NCBI GenBank assembly: GCA_013350335.1
Contig: CM023540.1
Location: 20,279,828 to 20,343,827 of the forward strand
Source of the DNA: Chimonanthus salicifolius
Lineage: Eukaryota; Streptophyta; Magnoliopsida; Laurales; Calycanthaceae
Reading direction: 5' to 3'
DNA: 64,000 bases
The notes below the pieces were generated by a model. The model searched no databases and was not told where the DNA came from. It was given only the letters and a program-made list of their open reading frames with translations. The translations under genes were made by a program, and so were the position numbers. Below are positions 11,640-23,600 of this stretch, piece by piece (positions within the stretch are counted from its first letter, which is position 1; the number at the start of each line of letters is the position of its first letter).

Positions 11640-14600
11640 CTGCTTACACAAAACCAGCAGCAACCACAAGTCAGTCATCTAACGAAGACGATGGCCCGTT
11701 TACATTATAGAAATGGAAGCATCACTATGAGATCAAAAAACAAATGAAAAAGAGGCGTCAATATGGGACTATTCGTAATGTAGAACAGCCTGCAACTAGG
11801 CAGGAATAAGAAGAAACAAAGAAGATCAGAAAAAGGCTATGCCTTTGAATAATTTTATTAATAATCCATTGTCTATTTTCTCTCTTACATCCATCTATAT
11901 TTATAAGAAAAGAATCAGAAATCAAAATAGAAAAGGACTCCTAAATCAAAATAAAAAAGGACTCCTAAATCAAATAAGAAAAAGACTCCTAAATCAAATA
12001 GGAAAAGGACTCCTAAATCAAATAGGAAACTAACTAAAGTTGGATTGCTAAGATCCCAAATGAAAATAACAAATCCTACTTGCTAATTAAGAAATAAATA
12101 AATAAAGAAATAAATAAAAATAAATAGAAGTGAAATCTGTGTGCTGCATCTTCCGTGTCCTACATCAGTCCCCCGGTCTTGAAAAGAACTCGTCCTCGAG
12201 TTGAAATCAACAAAAGCACACGGCACCAAACAAAGATGAAGACCAAGTCCGAAGATGCGAATGATGAAGCTTTGAACTGCACAATCTTCAAGGCACAGAC
12301 GATGAGAATATTCTTTCTGTGGGGGGGGAAAATTGAAGGACCACAAACGGGTGCAAGCATGAACGAACCAAGTTGATGGCGAAGGGGTCGTCATATGGCA
12401 CTGGAGTGATCACACGGTCCTGATAGGTCTGTCGGATGGAGGACGGGAGGCGGGCATGATAAGGAAAGAAGAACCATAGATGAAGTCCTGGTATCCGTAA
12501 TGGGATCAGGTTTGAGTAATGGAGATGGGTGAGAAATTTGCGGTGGTGGTGGAGGTGTAGGATAGAGGTGGTGGCGGTTGATCGACACTCGTCGGTTGTA
12601 TCGACGGTGGTGCTAGCAACACAACTCGCTCTGTCTCCAACACGGGCACTGGTTGTGGGATCACAACTGCATGAGGAGGATGCATGAATTCTGAGTCTGA
12701 CTCCGGAGCAGCATGCACGAACGCTGATGATGTCTTTGGAGTGGTCGGCACACATCTCGAGGAAGCGGGCACGTATTTCGAAGTTTTGTTCACCTTCATC
12801 GGGGCTCTGTATTTTTGGCCAAGCAAAAGTTCTCTAAATTCTTAGAAAAAGTCGTGAAAGTCAGATCGCAACTCAGAGATAAACTCGGATTTAAAGTCAT
12901 TGAACTCAGATTGGCGGAGAAATTGAGCACCATTTTTGTTGGATGCTAACGGGGCTACCTGATGCTGGGAATCAGATCGGGGTGTCACATAATCCAAGAC
13001 ATGACGGTTGGAATGGGGAAAATGTTTAATGGAAGGGTGAGGTGGGACCGAACGATAAGACATGGGATCGGTCAAAGTGGATACATAGCTTGTCAAATAG
13101 TCAAACTTGGTATATTTGGTTGGGTGGAAACAAGGCTGGCTCGAAGAGTTTGATATATTTGGTTTTTTTTTTTTTGTTTTTTTGTTTTTTTGTTGTCTGT
13201 GGGAAAAGGAGAGGAGGATGGGGATTGGGATGGTAGATCGTACCTGGGATAATACCCAGATTTGGCGAAGATGGCGGGGATCGAGACCACGATCGTCCCT
13301 GATAATGCAGGAACCTGTCTTGAAACAGGAACGTCTCTGTATAACAGAGATACAGAGAAACTTGGGTCTGAACCCAATTAATGTAGAACAGCCTGCAACT
13401 AGGCAGGGATAAGAAGAAACAAAGAAGATAAGAAAAAGGCTATGCCTTTTTATAATTTTATTAATAATCCATTATCTATTTTCTCTCTTACATCCATCTA
13501 TATTTATAAGAAAAGAATCAGAAATCAAAATAGAAAAGACTCCTAAATCAAAATAGAAAATGACTCCTAAATCAAATAGGAAAAAAACTCCTAAATCAAA
13601 TAGGAAACTAACTAAAGTTGGATTGCTAAGATCCCAAACGAAAATAACAAATCCTACTTGCTAATTAAGAAATAAATAAATAAATAAAAATAAATAGAAG
13701 TGAAATCTGTGTGCTGCATCTTCCATGTCCTACATCAATTCGGCCTCCAGAAGAAGTTCCAATTTAAGTATATGAAGACATGTATGGTCAACGATAAGGA
13801 TAGTATGATGTGTATCCATAGATACAACTTTTTCAGAAAAATCACCTTTTAAGTTTACATCTCAGGGCATGTTCGTTGTTTCTATTAGAATCTTTTTGGA
13901 TTCATAAAATGAAAGACATTTTTGGAAAAATAACCATTGCTAACTATACATGGAAGTGAGTTTAACTATATATGGTTAAAATGGTTACTTCCCAGGTAAC
14001 TTCTCTTCATGCATATCCAAGTGGAACTTAAATCTCTTGGGGCATTCAAGTTTCCATAGCTTTTGGTGTCAGGCATTCAGAAGTGATAATAATGAAACCA
14101 ATAAATTAAAAATTTAACAGAGTGAAGTTCCACTTAAAGAATCTCCCAAGTCTAAAGTAACACAAACTAGTTTTGCGTCAACCATGGGAACGAAGATTCT
14201 ACAAGGATAATTCAGTTGGCACTGTGGCAAGAGGGTACGCTTAGTAGATCTCCAGAAATTTTTAGAATCATAGCTGTAGATCCTTACAGAAATCAATATA
14301 ATATGCCATTTATGATTCCACCTAATGCGCTAAGTGATGCCAATTCAGAAGTTTGCTATATTGAGAACAATATTAGGACTCCTTACACTTGCAAGGGGCT
14401 GCGTGTATAAGGAGTTTTACACAACACCCTCGTACTCAGGGAGCGATGGAGGACTTGAGGTTCTTCATTATAAAAAATAAATAAAAACAGGACTCCTTAC
14501 AAGGGGGAAAAAATAAGTCCCTGGAGTAAAACTACTCGATGTAATCACCATCATTACAACCACCATCACATCATCAAAGTGTATATACACAGAAGCTGTC

Positions 14601-17600
14601 TTTCATGTCCAACCTCACTTAAGCTGTATCAGGTCAGATTCTCAAAAACCCTTCAACTTAACATGCTGTTTCTGGCGACTATAATCCATTTCTCTCATAA
14701 TACCTTGTATTTGCCACCCTTCAAACCTACATTCAAGGCATTTCTTGTCCTTGCAACCCCTATGACGACATTCCTTGATAAACATCTCACAGTGTGAGCA
14801 TTCAGATACAGTGGGGTTGTCTTTCATGTTCTACATCATTCAAGCTGTATCAGGTCAAGCTCTCAACCACCTCAACATACATGCTGTTTCAAACTACTAT
14901 ATTCCAAGTCTTCTTTGCTGCAGTCCTGATAATACCTTGCACCTTAACGGAAACTCTTGTCCTCAAATGGACCTAAACCATCTTTGGTAATATGACTTAA
15001 TATTTTATATTAGACTAGGCACAGACATCTTTTTACATATTCATGCACAAACGGATATTTCTCCTTACTCAAACATCCAATACATGAACTGCCATAACTA
15101 GAGTTAAGTATGCCACAATCACCCCAACCCCACACCCCCACAACACACACACACAAGAACCAACATCATCATCAACAGCCACATCCTTTAAAAAATCAAA
15201 ATTTAATCAACAGCCACTTTCCCATCTACTATTTGGAGCGTATCAAAGACTTCTATGACATCTTACTTAAAACCCTAAATCCAAGTCTTTAAGGGCCTTC
15301 TCTCCAAGCTCATTACACCAGTAGTTTATAAATTCCTATGCACTAGGACTATTTTTTTTATCACTTATGAACATGTGCAAACATCTTAGACGTCTTTACT
15401 CATATTCTCACATCTATTGAGGCTATATTTAAGGTTCTCACATCTTCTCATCAACAAATGACACAGAAGACTCCAATGTTCTACCAGTTGTTGATTAGTG
15501 GTAGTAAATATTTGGTAAAGAAGTCTTAGAAAATCATTCCTAACAAGTAACAAATTACAAGAATCATCTCTCCCCAACTAGAAGGAAGTGATGAAATTAC
15601 CTATATGTGGCATTCTCACTTTAGAATTACCAAATGAACAAATTTCTCCACCTTGCAGTAATCCTATTTATAACATATTCTTATTGGGTCCTTTGTGTTG
15701 CTCTATGATTGCTTTGGGAGAATTTATTTTTTTTTTTGAAAGGTAACTTCATTAATAAGAGAGAAGAAGAAAACAGGAAGGAACAAAATGACCAAAATGC
15801 CCCCCCCCCCGCCGGGCGAAAATACAAAAAATTATTAACAACTTCTATGTCTAGAGTGAACCTATGACAGGCCATGTCATCTGCTGCGGTATTAGCCGAA
15901 CGAGGAACCCAAGCAACCTTTACTGTTGATTAGTGGTAGTAAATATTTGGTAAAGAAGTCTTGAAAATCATTCCTAACAATGAATTACAAGAATAATCTC
16001 CCCCAACTAGAAGAAAGTGATCAAATTACCTAATGCAATCTTCACTTTAGAATTACCAAATGAACAACTTCAGTAAAAAGAGGGTTTCTCTCAAGTTTTT
16101 GCCCAGTTGAAAGAAACTTTAGTCATCATTGGCTATTTTCTACCAGACCCTCTACCTGTTCTATGAACCAATGTAATTAAAATTGAATCAAATCGCGGTC
16201 GAACCTCTGACCGGCTTCTTCCCGGTCTGATTTAGTGGAAAAAGCCTTCTAGGATTAAAAACTGCCAAAAACCGTGTTGACCCGTTTATAAAAGAAACCG
16301 TGAACCTTGAACCGCAGGTCAACACAAAAAATTTTAAATATTTTTTTGAAAAACTACCGTAACTAATTTTAAAAATTAAAAAAAAAAACCTCTTAGAAAA
16401 CATAATTTTATATTAAACTCCCCAATGGGCAACCATTAAATGTTTTCCCTTCAATATTGATTCTATATCTTGCAACCCATTAGGCCACATTACACCCAAC
16501 AACACAATACCAAGCAAAAAGTATAAGGATGTAACTTTTCTTTTCCTCTCATATGCCTTTTTATAGCCTCACATGGAGTAGGAGTTTTAGTCCTTAGCCG
16601 ATGTGGGACTGGAGATCTCCCCAGTCTCCACTCTCCTTTGACGAGACACGATGACACACATTTACATAGCCGCTTGGGGCTTTGGGCATTTGGCATTTGG
16701 CCCTTTGCTTTTGTTTTTTTTTTAATTATTTTATTTACTCCCATGTAGGCATGTAGTACCAAGGAAAGCTTGAAGTGTTAATTAAAAAATTAACAATATT
16801 TTATAATATATTTCAACATTTGCACAATTCTATGTAGCTATATAAGTATGGAGTTTATAAATAATTTAAAGTGACAAAAAATTTAATTACTTTATAAATA
16901 TAGAGTTTTGAGTTGGTCCAAAAATTTAGTATAAATATTTTTAGTTAAATTAATTTTATAAATTTCATATAATTGTAATGCCACAAAAATTTAGAGAGAA
17001 ATTATTTAAAGAGATTAAAATTTGAAAGATTAAGAAATAGCGTGTTTGATTTGATTAAGGTATTTTTGTTTATTCATATTAAAAATAGTTTTTGGATTAA
17101 AAGTTTTATTTCAACTCATCAATTAAATCTTAATTAGTAATTTAATATTATTTATAATATTTCTATTAATTGCACGGGTTTGACTGTGGTTGAACCTTAT
17201 TAACCCAACCTTCTATTTAGACGGTTCGGTACACGGTCCAGTTCTAATAACATTGCTCTGAACTGATAAACTTGCACTTGTCACTATCTTTGTTCTGCTA
17301 ATTTTCAGGATAATGTTTTAAAATCCTTTATCCAAAAATCTAATTAATAAATTCACATTCTTTCTTCTCTAAAGAATAAGCCCCATGCCATCTACAAACA
17401 TACACCAAGAAACTTTATCTTGAATACCATTGTCAGGTTGGCCAAAGCTACAATCCATCTCCAACTACGAACTCAATTAACAAGTTTGTTACCGCCCATG
17501 CATCATATTTTGTACCATATTGATGCGGACATCTACGAGCATGATGAAAATTCTATTTTCAATCCGGGTCCAGGCCCAGCTCATCAAGTCCACGACGTCA

Positions 17601-20600
17601 AGCCAAAGCCCAAATTACATCAAGCCAACGCCAAGATAAAAAGCCCAACAAATGATGCATTTGTTCAGCCTCTAGCGTTCATGCATGGAAATTAAAAAGT
17701 CATATACATGGATTTGCATGGAATGGAATGGGAGTGTTTTACATATGTTGGAGTCCTAAAGCTAGTTGCATGGGACGTGTGGGAGGATTGCATAAGTAAC
17801 AACGTGGGCTTAGTTTTAGTATCTTTAGGATTAGTTATTAAAGGTAATGTTTGTAATAAAAGGTAGGGTGAAACTTAGGTCATGTTTTAATCGGACCCAC
17901 ATGACCCGACCCGGGAAATTAGTGGGTTTGGGTTATGTGTTTGTATATTTCGGGTCGAGTCAGGTCAAGTTGGGAAAATAAAAACCTGTATGAAATTTGG
18001 GTCGAGTTGGGTTGAGAAATTTAGAATTAACCCAACCCAACCCGACCCGACCCAACGTAACCCGACTTGACCCATGTTCACCAAGTTATAAAATACCACT
18101 CGGGTTGACTTGGGTCAGCGATTCGGGTCAGGTCGGGTTGAGTAATTTGGGTCAACAATTCGGGTCGGGTTGGGTTCAATAAATTGACATGGGTTGGATT
18201 AGGTTTATTAAAACCCGACCTGACTCGACCCGAGTTTCAACCCTAATAGGAAGTTGCTTTCTTTTATTTTCCAAACATGAGGCAATTACCATAATTAGAA
18301 TTGGAGGGTTGCCTCCAACCTAGGGTAATTTGGAAGTTTTATTCTCTTTATATGGTCTTGTAACTAGCGAATTTGACAGAGTAGATGGTGAATAAAATTA
18401 ATTAAATTCCTTAGGAATTTCGGTGTGCACTTTTGCAACTTGAGGATTGAAGCCAAAGCATACAACCGGTGTTCAATTATCCCTGAAGAAGCCGGGAACA
18501 TGTGAGGTTGAATTGAATCCCTCTCCAAGAACCAGGTAATTTCCAACTTCGTTAAGCTGATTGAAATTAATTGAATCGGTTCTTGTGATATTAAACTCGA
18601 GACTCAGCGTGACCGTTGATGGTTTAATCAATTGAGTCATATTGACTCGTCGCTAATACCCATAATTCACGTTGAGATTAGACGTGTATGGTGTTTGTTT
18701 TGAAAACAATGTTTTCTAAACTGAGTTTAGGCTTAAATCCAGTTTTCTAAAATTTATTTGGGCGGATTTTATTTGAGCATTTTGAAAATCAGTTTAAAGT
18801 GAATTGTTGAGAGAAAGAAAAACAGTTTCCTAGATCAGTCTGAAACTGTTTTCATTTACTGAAATCAGATTTATTTATTTTTAAACGTTGGGGCTGATTC
18901 TTAAAGAGTTAAAAATCAGTTTTCTTAAAATATCGGACTTATTTTAATTGAGAATTGCAAATCCAATTTGAAGCAGCATTTCTAGAACCAATTAAGGAAT
19001 TAAACAGTTGGGCAAGTTTGATTTTCTTAAATTATTTTTTTTCATCTTTGGATGAATTGATTTGTTTGGACCGTCATACACAATTTGATATTTAGCTTGG
19101 TGCCAAAGTTGGTTAAGATCATCCCACTTGAACCATAATTGTTCGGGTATTAATTATTTCAAATTGATTTGTTTTCTTTACTTAATCAACTTGGTTTCCA
19201 AAATTAGCACTTTGAATTGGACTTGAAAGGTTTTGGTAAAAAATAATTGGACTTGAAAACCTATTCGAGTGGTGTCTTAAATTAATGGATTCAATTAATT
19301 TCATTGCTTAAGGAGTTGGGCTTTACTGTTAAAGCTCCACGGGTTGCATTAAACCCGCATTGATTCTTAATTTACACGACCCGGGCATCCGGTTGTGTCA
19401 AACTTCTGCTCAAGCGATTGAGTAGAGGTGTCTTATCCTACCCAATCTGCATCACACATCTACATATTTCCTCAGATGCATTTTATTTCCTTGAATATCC
19501 ACCAAATTAAATTACTTCTACACTCAACTACTTGCCTTCTCTAGATTAATGAAATATATAATTCTGGACCAATATAAACTTTTCCATGAGTTGTCTCACT
19601 GGGAAAATAGTTTTTGCCACGGACCTACCAAGCATGATATTGTTATTAATCCAAGAATTTGCTCTCATTGTGTGAGCCAAAAGTTTGATGGTTCAATAGT
19701 TTTCTCAATTCTACTCTACTTTTATTAAAAGGGCAAACGATAGTCTTCAGAAAAAATTATCTAGTACTCAAAATTTTAATGGATAATTTGGTTAACGAAG
19801 TCCATCATCACCAATCGGGAGAGAGAGGGAGACAGAAAGAGAAGTGGATGAAAGGCAATATGAGAATCACATGGATGAGTGTATTTTAGGTTTACAAATT
19901 GAATTTAGGACCAACTTGAAATCCAATTGAGTCAAGTAACTGAGTGAATTCTTCCAAGTTCTTTGACAAATCTTGGTACATCTTATTGTTTGGGCAAGAG
20001 AACAAGTTTTTCTCAGTTCTAACTACGAAGTATAGGGGACTACACAGATAGAATTTGCATTAATCAAGTCCCTATCCCTTCTCATCAGATAGGCCAATAT
20101 TTTTCTTACAGGCTACTAAGAATAACTTTTACCATTTTATGGACCAAATCACAATGCCAAGATGATTGGAAGAGGCAAAACTTTGCCAATCCCTATTCAA
20201 GAAAACCAAAGGCACAACAAAGGATTTAAAAAAGAGCATTAGATATTAATGTGTGATTTTATATTGAGGACCACTATATAACACAAAATACAAAAGACTG
20301 CAAGAAAGATGTATCTGATCTTCAAAATCAACAAATGTTTACACAGTGATTTATTGTTATTATTATTTTTTTTTTTTGGGTGTGCGTCTCTCTGTATCTG
20401 TCTGTGTCTGTGTGCGTGCAGGGGGGGGGGGGGGGGGGGGGAGGTGGTTTGAGATTTTAAATTAATCGAGTCTCCCCAAGTATGAGGGCAATGGGCAAAC
20501 TCCAAATGCACGCAACCCCCTTCAAGCCATGAGCATCGGGTTACTACAGGACTCGAACCGAAGACATCTGATTCCTAATCCAGAGGGCCTGCCAATTGAG

Positions 20601-23600
20601 CTACCCCGTGCTTGGAAGTCAAAGTTAATACATCCAACAATTCCCAATTTCACCAAGGAAATTGCACATGCTCTAATCAAGCAAGAAATGTCCGGTACAA
20701 AAAGAGCATCAATCTAGAGCAAATAATCAGAACTTTTTAACATTCAGAACCATAAATTGAACTTGTAAGTTGAAAATGGGAAATACTTACAATGCGGGAA
20801 TTGCAGTAGAAATTGTTGGAGGTGCGGCAGCAGGAGGTGGTGCGGCAGCAGGAGGTGGTGCGGCAGCAGGAGTAGGTGCAGCAGCAGGAGTCGGTGCAGC
20901 AGCAGGAGTCGGTGCAGAAGCAGGAGTGGGTGCGGCCACGGGAGGCCTGTTTAAAAGAAAAATTATTGGAAAAGAAGCAGGCATTTGAAGATAATATTTT
21001 TGAAAATGGTATTTAGATATAATTTCAAGATAGAAAACGTTTTATTAACAAAATATAGCATGGCTATGGATTTGTTAGTTCTCCAAAAACTCACAGAATA
21101 ACAGTGGCTTCAAGATGAGGCACTACTACTGTTGATGATGGTACTATAGTTGCAGTAGGAGGTGAAGGAGCTGTAGTTGGAGCCTGCAAACAGAAACATT
21201 TATATTACAAGCATGTCCAATTAAAATTCTCTAATGCTAGAGACATTAGTGATTGTGTATTGAACAGATAACTTCATGCTAGGCCAAGATAATGAAACCA
21301 ATATAACCATTTGATACTATCTTTAGACATCATCTTCTTCCCTCACGATTCCAAAAGACATGACTGCAAATTTGACATCAACAGTGCTCTTTCAGCTATC
21401 AAGAGCTAATGATTCTTAAATCATAGCTTACGTGCCAAGTAACAATGCAGAATACACAGTGTCAGCAAGAAAGGAGGAGGAGGGGAGGGGGGCAAATGAC
21501 AATTTCATGATTTGATGTGCTCTACCTGGGATAACAGAAAATAGAATGTGGTGCAGAAATATGGCGCGATCTCACCTTGTTTTTGGCAAATTTACACTTA
21601 TCCAATGGAAAGAAAAGAACAAACAACAAGAATTGGCACTAAGAAAGGAAACCCAAAATTAACACATGACCAAGATCTAACTAATATAAAATGTCATAAA
21701 CCACCAAGTTATCAACAAAAGCCCATTTTCCGACAGAGAATCCCTAACATTAGCTGACCGATGGACATGACAGGGTGGGGAAGTAGACATTTTGCCACTT
21801 CCAGCTTTTCCGCTTCAGCCACATGATTGCAAGACCCTCATACAAGCCACAACAGAATCAATGATTTCTATAAAATGTCCTTATTTATTTAATTGTCTTG
21901 CATTTTGTTATTCATTTGTAAGCCTTATGAGATATCTGTTCACTTGCAACAAGGCTCTTGGTTGAGCTTTCTAGTGTTCAACATCAGTAAAATTTTGCTC
22001 AAGACACTTTACACTTCGAAAAGTGTAAAGTTTATTTTGCTAATAGTTTTTCCGTAAGTACTTGTGCTTTATGGAACTAAGATATGGCGAAAGATAACTC
22101 ATTTGGTCAATTCTCTATAGCGTAATTGATGCATGTTCTTTTTTACAGTGCAAATACGAGCTATTTCTTAGGAACATGCATCAATTAGAGAATTGACCAA
22201 ATGAATTACCTTTTGCCACATCTTAGTTCCATAAAGCACAAGTACATACAAAAAAAAAAACTATTAGCAAAATAAACATTGCACTTTTCGAAGTGTAGCT
22301 CAACCAAAATAACGACATTTTATAGAAACCATCATTGAAAACAGCACATATTTATAGAAACAATAAAAGCAGGCAACAAATAAAAAAAATATTTACAACA
22401 ATACAAAACATTACCTGAGTAGCAGGCACAGTGGATGTAGTTGAAGCTTCACTTGTTGAGACCTTTGCCTACAATATTTTAGCATGACATATTTAGAAAT
22501 AATACAAACACGACTAAAGAATGCTAGAAAAATATCATTTAAAAAAAGAGTCACTAGAAAAGTAAATGCTCAGGAAATTTATAAAGATTCATCAGCCGCC
22601 AAGTCTCTTTTATGGAACCCAACAACATACATACAAATCATGTGGGAATATTAAAACAAAAAATCGTTATGTGAACTAGAGCTGGAGAAATCTCAGTTCC
22701 ATCGTGTTATCACATCCATAAACCTAGGTATTTAAACTTCAAAGTCTGATTGCTTTTACAAAGCTTGGATGAATGTAGGTTTTGGCTGGATTAGTGTCAA
22801 TTTATGGCATATAAAAGTCAGGAGAGAAAAAGTAGAGATTAACAAAATTCATAGTATGTTAGAGAGATAAAGTCAATAACTGAAGTTAAATTAAAACGAT
22901 AACAACATTCAAAAGATAAAAGCAAAAAAGCAACAAGGAGTGAACTACTCAATATGAACTACTTTTAGTAAGTGTAACTAACCAACCAGAAGAAGAGACA
23001 TGGTTAGGATTTAGCAAGACCGTCTGGATTATGCAAGGGCAGAACCAATTTTAGCGTAGTTAGGATTAGTATGTTTCTTAATTTCAAATTTAGTAGTTGT
23101 AACTATTGAAAGGATGAGGGTCGGCTCATCTGAAGTTGTGAGGGTTTCTTTTCTATTTAAGTGCATGTACTTGGCAGTTTTAGGAGGATGATTCAGATCA
23201 ATAAAGATATTATTTTCCAACAAGTTTCGTTGAAGGCTCAAGCATTGAGAAACTGCAGATTGCAGATTCACACTGCACTTGTGTGTTGAGTTCTGACGAG
23301 TTAGAACGGTGAGATTGAGTTGAATCCCTCTGCCAAGTAAATCCTAAACTCATGTAAGTTTTGGATTGATTAAATCAAATTTCTCAGTTAATAAACCCGA
23401 GACTCAGCGTGACTGCTGATGGTTTAATTAATCCAAGTCACGTCGACTCGCGGGTGTTGAAAACCCAATAATACGTGAATCTGAAAGGTGTGGAGGTGTT
23501 TTGTTTACACAGTATTTTGTCTCTGCTTAGGGAGTTAAAGCAGTTGGTAACTTGGTTTTGAGACTGATTTCCATTAAAACTATCCCAGTTTTGAAACCGT

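Larger units (their letters stand above)
13743..17520. other. RAD23 intron 5 sequence, repeat debris
   Basis: Non-coding. Contains a SINE tail fragment, a diverged duplication at 14585-14943, a C-run at 15800-15810, a LINE 3' end, the duplication 15489/15924, a USE-TATA pair and a degenerate element rich in ggtcgaacc/acggttcgg between about 16170 and 17250. Confidence 0.5.
19455..20790. other. gene-free part of RAD23 intron 5
   Basis: AT-rich sequence with a SINE at its right end and a run of 21 G at 20421-20441. Nothing else supported. Confidence 0.45.

Noticed and set aside
16500..16535. U-snRNA gene downstream of the USE-TATA pair
   Set aside because: The sequence after the expected start does not resemble U1, U2, U4 or U5 5' ends.
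20533..20612. tRNA gene on the minus strand
   Set aside because: A and B boxes are present but the acceptor stem does not close, and the sequence continues into a SINE body shared with other copies.
20770..20988. 72-codon plus-strand Gly/Ala-rich ORF
   Set aside because: Antisense of the RAD23 Ala/Pro linker exon.
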